This document shows positions 19,826 through 27,762 of a stretch of 64,000 nucleotides of DNA, piece after piece. A program made the translations under genes and the position numbers. How positions within the stretch are numbered: position 1 is the stretch's first letter; every line of letters starts with the position of its first letter. Under the pieces are notes generated by a model that made no database searches, was not told where the DNA came from, and was given only the letters and a program-made list of their open reading frames with translations. The DNA is from Phytopythium helicoides (lineage: Eukaryota; Oomycota; Peronosporomycetes; Pythiales; Pythiaceae): positions 1,487,575 through 1,551,574 of the forward strand of contig JANFNE010000007.1 in NCBI GenBank assembly GCA_024867545.1. The letters are read 5' to 3'.

Positions 19826-20707
19826 TTACTTTCGAGGGATGGGAATCACCATGGTTTTGGTAGGATTCAAAGGGTTGATGGAGGACCGACGGCGATTGAT
19901 CTCTGCAGTTACTCGGTTAATAAGTGCCGCTGTCGGTACTCTCGATGTATGGCGGATGGATGCCCTCGCTGAGGATGCCTGGCTGATTGTAGCCTGAGTG
20001 CGAGCTCGATGTGACGACCTACTGCTCTTGATCTTTTCATGTAATGTATGCATGAGACACATTGCCAACGTCATCCGATGCCACAATGCCTGAACCTCCT
20101 CCCACGACACATGCGTCGTTGCTTCAAGCACAATAAACGGATACTCATGCGTTGCAAAGAGAAAGTAGAGGATGACTTCTCTTTTTCGTGCCTTCAAAGT
20201 TGCAACGAGACCTCGCGAGAGCGACATGTAGTAGAATCGGAAGCAGAAGATGAACCATACGCTGATGTCTTCCATGACGTTGTCGGCGTTCTCATAGTAT
20301 CCTAAATCGATGCCCACGAATAGTTCGATAACAGTCTTGATAGAGAGAGCGATGCCCAGATAGGTGAGCAGCTCAGCAAATAGAGTCAAGTATTTGAGCG
20401 ACCTGATGTTGATTTTGCGTGTGATATTTTTCCCGATCATCACGATCTGGATCAAGAACGTCAGCACCGACAAAATCTCCGACACATCATTGAGCCTGGC
20501 AACGACGACATCGTCGGGGTGTGAGAGTGGAATGATAACAATGAAGCTACACAGGCCACAAAATAAGATCAAGCGCACGTATTTTTCCTTTCGTCGCTTG
20601 TAGTAAGTGCCCAGGAGGTATTGGAAGAGCGAGAAGTTGATGAGGAGAGCTAAGGGCATGCACATGAGCCGCCCATACCAGTCGAGTTGTTCTTGTAGAT
20701 CATCCAT
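19826..20707 (-). CDS. Polytopic membrane protein, cluster member 6
   Basis: This 293-residue protein starts at MDDLQEQLDWYGR (20707); an in-frame ATG further upstream would add about 35 residues of non-conserved sequence. The order is MPLALLINFSLFQYLLGTYYKRRKEKY, IPLSHPDDVVVARLNDVSE, LTFLIQIVMIGKNITRKINI, FAELLTYLGIALSIKTVIELF, FIFCFRFYYMSLSRG, FATHEYPFIVLE and MTLAMCLMHTL. It is followed in the same direction by its near-copy, member 7. Large blocks are almost identical at the DNA level to member 7, while TM2 and TM4 differ. The tail is Ser/Arg/Thr-rich. Function unknown. Confidence 0.85.
   Translation of the reverse strand: MDDLQEQLDWYGRLMCMPLALLINFSLFQYLLGTYYKRRKEKYVRLILFCGLCSFIVIIPLSHPDDVVVARLNDVSEILSVLTFLIQIVMIGKNITRKINIRSLKYLTLFAELLTYLGIALSIKTVIELFVGIDLGYYENADNVMEDISVWFIFCFRFYYMSLSRGLVATLKARKREVILYFLFATHEYPFIVLEATTHVSWEEVQALWHRMTLAMCLMHTLHEKIKSSRSSHRARTQATISQASSARASIRHTSRVPTAALINRVTAEINRRRSSINPLNPTKTMVIPIPRK
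20050..20697 (-). repeat. Duplicated segment, copy A (mosaic identity with 21421-22068)
   Basis: This aligns with 21421-22068 at a constant offset of 1371 with no indel seen. Nearly identical blocks at 20050-20302, about 20393-20496 and 20573-20697 flank two clearly diverged blocks, about 20303-20392 (TM4 region) and about 20507-20572 (TM2 region). Confidence 0.85.
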
Positions 20708-21142
20708 AGCTAGCACTTGTCCTTGAGTGGTAGCAAAGCTCTGACTTCTCTGGAGTGGGGAGTAAGTCTGAGACTCTGGTTTGACGTGAGGTGCTGCCTG
20801 AGGTCCACACAACAGATTTGATTAGACTCGAGGAACAAATGTGCTGCAGAAGGGCAGCTTTTCTTAGATGAGAGAACTAAGCGCCAAGAACAGCCCATTC
20901 GAGCAATTGCTGGGCGTAGCACAAGAATAGCTGGACACAACACTGTTCGCAACAAAACATGAAAGCTGAGGCAGTATTTGTGTGACCTCCATCAGGAAGA
21001 CATCTGTGACATGGATTTGCCCGAACGAATCTCACTGGTTTTGAAGCCTTTCATGCTCCGGGATATCACCACCTCGGGCATTCAAGGAACACAGCACCGA
21101 TCTATCCCAAACTTAGACCTCCTACATGCAAAAATCTGTGAC
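20708..21142. other. Intergenic between membrane-protein genes 6 and 7
   Basis: The 435 bp hold no convincing gene. This is the upstream region of member 6 and the 3' region of member 7; it does not share the high identity of the coding blocks. Confidence 0.4.
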
Positions 21143-22075
21143 TTAATCTAGGTCTGGGAGCTGCTGCCCTTGTTTAATAAACCCTGTGACGCTGGCAGGG
21201 ACAACCGAGACCGATCGACGCACTACTCGTGCGCTAGCAGCCTTTCGTATCATCGACATATTTGGAAGGTTGCGTTGAGTGAGTTGTGCTGGTAAACTTT
21301 GAACAGCTTTCGTTCCAGTTCGCTGAAGTGCTCGCGCAATATTTGGTCCTTGACTAATGGAAGTTTGCGTTACATGCTTGTTGGAGCTGGCCGCACTTTT
21401 GATCTTTGCGCGGATTGTGTGCATGAGACACATTGCCAACGTCACCCGATGCCACAATGCCTGAACCTCCTCCCACGACACATGCGTCGTTGCTTCAAGC
21501 ACAATAAACGGATACTCATGCGTTGCAAAGAGAAAGTAGAGGATGACTTCTCTTTTTCGTGCCTTCAAAGTTGCAACGAGACCTCGCGAGAGCGACATGT
21601 AGTAGAATCGGAAGCAGAAGATGAACCATACGCTGATGTCTTCCATGACGTTGTCGGCGTTCTCATAGTATCCCAGGTCGACCTTTGCGAATATCTCAAT
21701 TACGGTTTTCAACGACAAGAGGATCCCAGAGTAGGTCAGCAGTTCGCCGAGTATGGTAAGGCATTTGAGCGATCTGATGTTGATTTTGCGTGTGATATTT
21801 TTCCCGATCATCACGATCTGGATCAAGAACGTCAGCACCGACAAAATCTCCGACACATCATTGAGCCTGGCGACGACGACGTCGTCAGGGTGCGAGAGTG
21901 GAATCAGCACGGCGAAGCTACCGAAGCCGCAGAAGAGCAACAGGCGCACGTATTTTTCCTTTCGTCGCTTGTAGTAAGTGCCCAGGAGGTATTGGAAGAG
22001 CGAGAAGTTGATGAGGAGAGCTAAGGGCATGCACATGAGCCGCCCATACCAGTCAAGTTGTTCTTGTGTTACCAT
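21143..22075 (-). CDS. Polytopic membrane protein, cluster member 7
   Basis: This 310-residue near-copy of member 6 starts at MVTQEQLDWYGR (22075). The open frame extends upstream to 22249, but that part lacks family similarity. It has the same landmarks as member 6, including YKRRKEKY, LNDVSE, GKNITRKINI, FRFYYMSLSRG and THEYPFIVLE. TM2 (LLLFCGFGSFAVLI) and TM4 (ILGELLTYSGILLSLKTVIEIF) are distinct from the partner copy. The tail differs completely and is longer, with several Arg and Val residues. The contrast between identical and diverged blocks suggests conversion or selection on particular helices. Function unknown. Confidence 0.85.
   Translation of the reverse strand: MVTQEQLDWYGRLMCMPLALLINFSLFQYLLGTYYKRRKEKYVRLLLFCGFGSFAVLIPLSHPDDVVVARLNDVSEILSVLTFLIQIVMIGKNITRKINIRSLKCLTILGELLTYSGILLSLKTVIEIFAKVDLGYYENADNVMEDISVWFIFCFRFYYMSLSRGLVATLKARKREVILYFLFATHEYPFIVLEATTHVSWEEVQALWHRVTLAMCLMHTIRAKIKSAASSNKHVTQTSISQGPNIARALQRTGTKAVQSLPAQLTQRNLPNMSMIRKAASARVVRRSVSVVPASVTGFIKQGQQLPDLD
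21421..22068 (-). repeat. Duplicated segment, copy B (mosaic identity with 20050-20697)
   Basis: This is the partner of 20050-20697. See that entry for block boundaries; all positions here are 1371 higher. Confidence 0.85.
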
Positions 22076-22300
22076 GACCAACTGTTCTTGGCCGCGGTTG
22101 CTGGAGAAGTGGGGGAAAACGAGCACGCTGATGGAATTCGAGTCAAGTTGCCCTATTGTCAGCCCGTGCAGTATCGTCACGTTCACACGTTCGTCTATTT
22201 TTCGCATGAAGTTTCGGCATGGAACGGGACAGCCCTCAACAACACACATACAAGATCAAATTGGTTGGCGGAAATAGATCATTATCCAACTAGCTGCGCC

Positions 22301-24310
22301 TCAAACCTTCGCCGGCCTCGATGCTTCATCGAGCGCTTTGCGGACTCGCTGAACAAGCTCCAGGACCTTAGCTCGCGTCTCACTATTCTTGTCGCCGTCA
22401 CTAGCGTTCTTCGGACTTCGCTTATCCATGGCGCTGAACACCTTGGTAACGTTTTCAAGTTCTCCGCGCGACTCGAACTGTGTCATCAGGTGAAGAGCCA
22501 AGCGTGGCTTGATACCACCGACTTTCTTCTTGTTACAATTGTCAAGAGCACGAATCACAAGATCGCTGCGTCCGTTGCGGCTGCAGTGCTCGATGAAGTA
22601 AGTGAACCAAAAAGTGCTCGTTAGCACGTTGAAGCCGCTGTTCGGGGCCGCCAGCGCTGTCCAGACTTCTTCATCTTCAACACTGGAGCTGTTGCGGCAC
22701 AAAGTCGCAATTACCGACTTGGTGGTCGTGTTGCTCAAGAGAGAGTCCTGAGTCTTGAGCGAGCGAGTGTCGTGGAGCATTTTAAGAATGTCCGCCACGC
22801 GGTCGTGGATGCACAAGTAGTCCATGATGTTGACAAAATTTGCTGCGCACATCTTGGGATTCGTCTGCAAAAACATTCGCTTGACAAGATCCCACGCTTC
22901 CTCAGGTCGGTCGAGCACTAAGAAGGCATTTACTGCCATCCGCACACCCGTTGAATGCAATGGCGTCTTCCTGTCGACATTCTCACCGCTCATCTCCAGT
23001 AGCTCCAATGCCCGGTCAAACTCCTCGATCAGAACAGCGGCAGTGATGGCGCGCGAGTAAATGGCTCCATTTTTTGGCGTGATCTGAGCACGCTCGACCA
23101 TGTCATAAAACAGCTCGAGCACGTTTTGTGCTGCGTCATCGATCTCACGGAAGGCATCCGGGTTATCTTCACGCTCATGGTTGCGTTCCATACACGTCGT
23201 GTAGCGGTCTGCAAGTGGCTGGAATTCAGACTCGGCGTCGTTCGAGCGGCGAGCAACATAGTATTGGTGATCAAATGCTCGCATCGCATTCAGGTAGTCC
23301 TCGGCACGCAGCTTGAATCCCTTGCGCTTCATGTCGTCCACCACACGCACTGCAAGAGGTGCGTCGTACTTGACTGACACGGTGTACAGCAGCTGTCGGA
23401 AGAAAAATACGCTCACTGGTCGCGAGTGTTTGGTCACCTCGTCGTAAAATTTGATGGCATCGTCGTAGCGTTCGAGTGCCACGAGCGCGCCAAGGAAGGA
23501 AGAGTTCATGTTCGACGTCGGATACACTTCGGCTGCGATGGCGCGCTCGTAAATCTCCATCAGCTTTTCGTAGTCCTTGGTGAAGCTGTAGGCGCCGACA
23601 GCCCACGAGAAGAACGACCGGAGCGGCTCGCTAAGCTCGAGCGTTCTGTCCTCCAGCACGTTCTCGCCCTCGAGCGTGATCGGATCCTGCGATGAAAGCT
23701 GCTCCTGCAACTGCAGCCGGTGCTCGATCACCGCCATCGCCAGCTCGGACTGCCGCGCCGTCACAAGCTGCGCGAGAGCCTCCTGCTCGGTGAGCTTGGT
23801 CAGCATGTCATCAAACCGCCTCGGCTGGAACTTGGTCTCCACATCATCTCCATACAGCTGCTCGAGCGGGCACTCCCCCCACTTGTCCCCGTCCACCGCA
23901 TTGAGCTGCTCGTACAGCGGCACGTAGCAGTCCGCGACGGCCTTGACGAGCGCCGCAAAGTCTCCTCGCTCGCCCAGCGCCGCCAGCCAGCGCTTCTTCT
24001 TGTCCATCCCCGCGCGGAACTGCTCCTTGAGCGCCTTCTCCTTCTGCTTGGCCTCCTCGTCTCCGTCCTCATGGCTCTGCTGCTGCTTGGGCCTCCTCGC
24101 CGCCTCCAACTCGCCATCCTCCTCGTCCGCCAAGTCCTCGTGGCCCTCGAAAGCCGCCGCGATCTCGAACGACGGAGCGCGCGTCGCCCGCTTCGACGAG
24201 AACCAAACTGCTCCCCGGCTCAGCGCGCGAGCGCTCGAGGGCTTCGTGGGCTGCAGGGAGCGCCGCAGCGCCGGCAGCGAGCGCCGCAGCGCGAGACTCG
24301 CGGCCAGCAT
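22301..24310 (-). CDS. Mitochondrial PPR-like helical-repeat protein 1
   Basis: This 669-residue protein probably acts in mitochondrial RNA metabolism. The start MLAASLALRRSLPALRRSLQ (24310) gives an Arg/Leu/Ala amphipathic presequence without acidic residues for about 45 residues. An upstream in-frame ATG would add a proline-rich extension. A charged low-complexity region (about 70-110) is followed by tandem helical pairs of PPR/TPR type, for example EKLMEIYERAIAAEVYPTS, DDAIKFYDEVTKHSRPVS, DRALELLEMSGENVDRKT and LVIRALDNCNKKKVGGIKP. The repeats are degenerate, so substrate specificity cannot be read. It is divergent from membrane-protein gene 8, with a shared 417-bp upstream region containing CCAAT words at about 24366 and 24400. 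PPR assignment is by repeat character only. Confidence 0.75.
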   Translation of the reverse strand: MLAASLALRRSLPALRRSLQPTKPSSARALSRGAVWFSSKRATRAPSFEIAAAFEGHEDLADEEDGELEAARRPKQQQSHEDGDEEAKQKEKALKEQFRAGMDKKKRWLAALGERGDFAALVKAVADCYVPLYEQLNAVDGDKWGECPLEQLYGDDVETKFQPRRFDDMLTKLTEQEALAQLVTARQSELAMAVIEHRLQLQEQLSSQDPITLEGENVLEDRTLELSEPLRSFFSWAVGAYSFTKDYEKLMEIYERAIAAEVYPTSNMNSSFLGALVALERYDDAIKFYDEVTKHSRPVSVFFFRQLLYTVSVKYDAPLAVRVVDDMKRKGFKLRAEDYLNAMRAFDHQYYVARRSNDAESEFQPLADRYTTCMERNHEREDNPDAFREIDDAAQNVLELFYDMVERAQITPKNGAIYSRAITAAVLIEEFDRALELLEMSGENVDRKTPLHSTGVRMAVNAFLVLDRPEEAWDLVKRMFLQTNPKMCAANFVNIMDYLCIHDRVADILKMLHDTRSLKTQDSLLSNTTTKSVIATLCRNSSSVEDEEVWTALAAPNSGFNVLTSTFWFTYFIEHCSRNGRSDLVIRALDNCNKKKVGGIKPRLALHLMTQFESRGELENVTKVFSAMDKRSPKNASDGDKNSETRAKVLELVQRVRKALDEASRPAKV

Positions 24311-24727
24311 GGCGCTTGATGGGATTGATAGGTGGCGGGGAGTGGGGTGCCTAGGATGATTTTCAGCCAATGGAGTTGGTAGATGAGGAGGTTAATTGGC
24401 CAATGAGAGGCACGGAAAAACGATCTTGGCGAGTGGCGTTGACACATGGCTGGGCGGGCACCTTGCTGTCCTGCTGTGCGCTGTCTTGATTGAGCTGGGG
24501 TGCCAAGAATATATCGCTGTCGACATGTGGAGGCGCTGGGCTGGAAATAGAGGACGGAGGGGTCAGAATCCAAGGGTGGGGTGTCAGACGCGAGTGCTTA
24601 ATGCCGTGTGGCGAACCAGAGCCCAATCGCGATGCGATTTCGCGGGGTCGACCGGCATTGTTTCGCAACAGGTTGTTTTTTTGGACGGCGCCACACTCGT
24701 GAGCAGTCTGACTTGGCAGAGGACAGA
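24311..24727. promoter_or_regulatory. Divergent upstream region with CCAAT words
   Basis: The 417 bp between the PPR-like gene (minus) and membrane-protein gene 8 (plus) must hold both promoters. GCCAATGGAG at about 24367 and GGCCAATGAG at about 24399 are two CCAAT words in a near-repeat context. No factor is assigned. Confidence 0.35.
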
Positions 24728-25711
24728 ATGCGGCGGGATGGTGAGAGTCTTGAGCACGCGGTGGAACGCGCGTTCTGCCTGCCCATGATGCTCGTCTCCA
24801 GCTTCGCGTTTGCCTCCCACTTTTGGAGTCTGTACAGCTCGAGCAACCGTTTGATGGAGCGGCGCATCCAGTGTCTTGAGTTTACAGCGTGGGTATCCTT
24901 CGCCTGCCTCGTGGGGTTCGCGTACCTCGGCTCGAAGCCGCTGACGGCGCTGAACGATATATCGGAGAACGCGACTGTGCTGACGTTTATAATCCAGGTC
25001 ACTGTCATCACAAGGGACGCGATGAAGTTATGTGACCTCGTATCGCTGCACTACTTTAAGCGCGTGGCAGAAGCGCTCACCACAGTCGCGCTAGCGATTG
25101 CAGTGGTCGACATTATTACGCTTGCGATGCTTTCCGCCACGACGCTGTACAGCACTATGCGAGAGCTGAACGAATGGTTCGTAAACGCAGCGCTTGCATT
25201 TATAGTGACGTTCCGGCTGTACTACATCCTGGTCTCTCGCGGTAGTCTCCGAGCCGTTGTCCAGAGTCAACCCGGCGGGTCTGTTCTGTACACTCTGCTC
25301 GTCCTTCATCCGTACCCGTTCTTGATCGCACGTTACTCCACCGGAATGAAGCTCGAGTTCTCAGAGGGATTTTGCTTGCGAGCTCTCGTGCTGCTGTGTA
25401 TCTGGTATACGGCGCGCGAGAAGCAAGCAGCATACGGGCGTCGGAGGATGCGTGCTACGCGAATGACGACAAGAAACCACCAACTTTCGAGCATTGTGCC
25501 AGGCAGCCCAGGAGCGCTAATGATGCACGCGCTGTCAACCATGCCGGCTCCCCAAGGAGCTCCAACACTGCACCCGCGCAAGGTGTTCCGGTATCAGCAC
25601 CACAGCGGTGCCATTGCGCCGACTCAGTCCGCGACCGTGCTCATGAGCTCCGTGATGGCACAGCACTCGAGACGCAGCGAGCGACGCAGGTCCCTTGAGC
25701 AAAACAAGTAA
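24728..25711 (+). CDS. Polytopic membrane protein, cluster member 8 (divergent)
   Basis: This 327-residue protein is the most remote family member in the window. The start at 24728 (MRRDGESLEHAVERAFCLP) places TM1 at the usual distance. Family landmarks are retained in weak form: LTALNDISENATVLTFIIQVTVITRD (compare LNDxSE...LTFLIQ), VAEALTTVALAIAVVDI, FIVTFRLYYILVSRGSL, LHPYPFLIARYSTG (compare HEYPFL) and LRALVLLCIWYTAREK. TM1 has lost NFxxFQYL and reads SSFAFASHFWSLYSSS. The tail is about 80 residues, basic and Met/Ser-rich. The NDxSE and YPFL landmarks argue for homology rather than chance. Function unknown. Confidence 0.78.
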   Translation: MRRDGESLEHAVERAFCLPMMLVSSFAFASHFWSLYSSSNRLMERRIQCLEFTAWVSFACLVGFAYLGSKPLTALNDISENATVLTFIIQVTVITRDAMKLCDLVSLHYFKRVAEALTTVALAIAVVDIITLAMLSATTLYSTMRELNEWFVNAALAFIVTFRLYYILVSRGSLRAVVQSQPGGSVLYTLLVLHPYPFLIARYSTGMKLEFSEGFCLRALVLLCIWYTAREKQAAYGRRRMRATRMTTRNHQLSSIVPGSPGALMMHALSTMPAPQGAPTLHPRKVFRYQHHSGAIAPTQSATVLMSSVMAQHSRRSERRRSLEQNK

Positions 25712-26543
25712 GAGCTCGACGTTGAGCTCCGAATGCATGGCTACACCAAGTGTCCTCCCATCGTATCGATTGGTCATGCTGCACTTCAACAACTTTCAAG
25801 CAGCCAATCGACGACAAGCGTCCCCAGCAACAGCTGTCGGAGCCATTACGCACGCCTTCACTTCGTCTCGGCCAGGTGGCTGCACAGCCACATTCTCGAA
25901 TCCACAAACATCGCAATCATCGCAGACTCGCCGAGAAAATCGCATGTCGAAGCTTCGCTCACTGCACTCGTAGCGCCACAGCGCCAGGAGCACTGCTCAA
26001 TGAGCAGATACGCTGGCGCTGTCATTGCAGCGGCCGCTGACTATGTTGAACTGTACACTTGGCCAGGAGCAGTCCGTCCATTTCCTTTGTGATCAAGTAT
26101 TATCTATCTAACTAATTTTCAAAGTGAGGGATGTAGTAAAACTATTACCTCTATAATACAATAAACACTATAAAAAGGTACTATAAACTTTTCCGGTCTT
26201 CTGTCGCAGGCGGCATAAAAGAGACCGGTCCGCTGTGAGGTGATGGGATTTGTGTATACAAATTTCAAGACATTCACTTCCTTTCTGTCCCTGCTTTGCG
26301 CGCGTCTGTCACGGTTTCGAAGGCCGCTCAACGCCGCGACATCTGATTTTGGGCCAATCGCATTGCGCGGATCCTGCTTGATGGCCAATCAGACGCGGCG
26401 GTAGTTGGCACTGCAAGTCTCCATTGCAAAGTCCAGACCGCGGCGGGCTCCGCTCGCCTGCACACTCCAATTCTTCCCGCTCCGTGAAGACTACACCAGC
26501 TCCGGCCTCCCGCTCCAGCTCCCAGCCAGCCATCCAACCAGCA
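25712..26543. other. Intergenic, membrane-protein gene 8 to secreted-protein gene
   Basis: This 832-bp stretch has no supported gene. The centre (about 26090-26200) is AT-rich. A CCAATC word lies at about 26353, and GGCCAATCAG at about 26391 is a possible promoter element for the gene at 26544. Confidence 0.4.
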
Positions 26544-27023
26544 ATGATCGCTGCTCGTCTCGCCCTGCTCGCCGTCGCCGCCCTCGGCTTCGTGGCTGCC
26601 AACGACCAGACCGACGCGCTCGAGTCGCAGATCACCAAGCTCAAGGAGACGGTGGCGCAGCTCGAGCTGCTCGAGGCCGCGGCCAAGGCCAGCGAGAAGG
26701 TCGAGATCACGTCGTTCGCGGCGGCCGCCAGCTCCGGCTCGAGCTCCGGCTCGGCCAGCGTGTCGGTCGCGAGCGACGACTCGTCCAACAGCGAGTACGC
26801 CATCGAGCCGCTGCCGTCGCGTGTCACGCCCACGCCCTCGACGTCCGACAGCGGCTCGAGCGGCAGCTCCACGCCCGCCACCGAGGCACCCAGCTCGAGC
26901 GGCAGCGGCAGCACTACCGAGGTCGTCACCACGCCTGCGCCGACCACGAGCGGCGCCGCGCAGCTTGTTGTGCCCACGGCCGCCGTGCTTGCCGCCGCCG
27001 GTGCCTACGCTGCCATGCTCTAA
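26544..27023 (+). CDS. Secreted Ser/Thr-rich protein, possibly GPI-anchored
   Basis: This is a 159-residue protein. The ATG at 26544 opens a clean signal peptide (MIAARLALLAVAALGFVAA), whereas the frame upstream is not hydrophobic. After cleavage comes a short Glu/Lys/Leu helix (about residues 22-50), then Ser/Gly/Thr/Pro-rich low complexity (about 55-140) likely to be O-glycosylated. The C-terminus is a second hydrophobic stretch (LVVPTAAVLAAAGAYAAML) preceded by small residues TTSGAA, the pattern of a GPI-attachment signal. This fits a cell-wall or surface mucin-like protein. No Cys are seen, so a disulfide-rich effector fold is unlikely. Codon use is strongly GC-biased, suggesting high expression. 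Confidence 0.78.
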   Translation: MIAARLALLAVAALGFVAANDQTDALESQITKLKETVAQLELLEAAAKASEKVEITSFAAAASSGSSSGSASVSVASDDSSNSEYAIEPLPSRVTPTPSTSDSGSSGSSTPATEAPSSSGSGSTTEVVTTPAPTTSGAAQLVVPTAAVLAAAGAYAAML

Positions 27024-27188
27024 GCAAGCTCTGAAAGACCGCACTAAGCGCGTCTAAGGGCGCCGCAGGGGCGCTCCTTGTTATTACCGCTGACAAATAA
27101 ACGTTGCGTGCTGTACGCCCTTGGTCTCTCTACCTGTCACCCGGTCTTCGCGTGGTCGTAGGATAGACGCCGCACGCCGGCTTCGAGC

Positions 27189-27545
27189 TCAGAAGAAGAT
27201 CTGCCAGAACTTGGTCCAGCCGCTCTTCTCGGTCGGCTTGGGCGTCGGGTGCTGCGCGTTGTAGATGATGTCGTCTTGTTGGCTCGCCGTCAGCTCGCTC
27301 GTCGCGTTGAACGGGTCCAGCTCAAAGTTGAGCGGCGACTCCGGGTCCTTGGCCGGGTACAGAAAGTCGCTCCACATCAACTGTCGTGTCTCTGCCTGTC
27401 CTTCCCCGACTGGGACAACCGCGGGCGCTTGCTGGTCATCAAGCATCCCTCTCCTCATCACAGCAAGCTCACCAGCGGCTGCAGCAGTCACCAGCGACGC
27501 CACTACCGCAGCCAAAGCCGCCACAAACCCGCAACGCTCGCTCAT
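27189..27545 (-). CDS. Small secreted protein, hypothetical
   Basis: This is a 118-residue protein. The ATG at 27545 gives an N-terminal signal sequence (MSERCGFVAALAAVVASLVTAAAAG) with likely cleavage after AAA. The mature part of about 95 residues is acidic and polar with no Cys, includes MRRGMLDDQQ near its start, and ends in a Lys/Trp/aromatic tail (SGWTKFWQIFF). No domain is recognised. The MRRGML segment is not an RxLR motif. It is convergent with the Ser/Thr-rich gene (166 bp apart) and divergent from the PPR-like gene (217 bp). It could be a secreted host-interaction protein or a small ER/Golgi luminal protein. Confidence 0.65.
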   Translation of the reverse strand: MSERCGFVAALAAVVASLVTAAAAGELAVMRRGMLDDQQAPAVVPVGEGQAETRQLMWSDFLYPAKDPESPLNFELDPFNATSELTASQQDDIIYNAQHPTPKPTEKSGWTKFWQIFF

Positions 27546-27762
27546 TCTCCCTCTCTTCCTGTTCTTGAAGCAAAGCGCCGGCCGGCTACAGCCCCACATA
27601 ACCAAAACCAAAACAGGCCGCGCATGCATAAGAAAACGGTGCACGGCAACTTCAACGCGTTCTACCTCTTGAAACGCATAATATAGTATACTAATAAAAC
27701 AAGTCCTATCCACCGTCGCAGTGCTCATCTCTGTTGGACCAGACAAACTCGGCAGGGGCAAG

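Noticed and set aside
20048..22024. Plus-strand ORFs across the duplicated membrane-protein genes (for example 21299-22024)
   Set aside because: They are antisense to convincing membrane-protein frames and have no independent features.
27189..27545. RxLR-type effector reading of the small secreted protein
   Set aside because: After the signal peptide the sequence has MRRGMLDD, which is not RxLR, and no dEER or WY-type features were seen.
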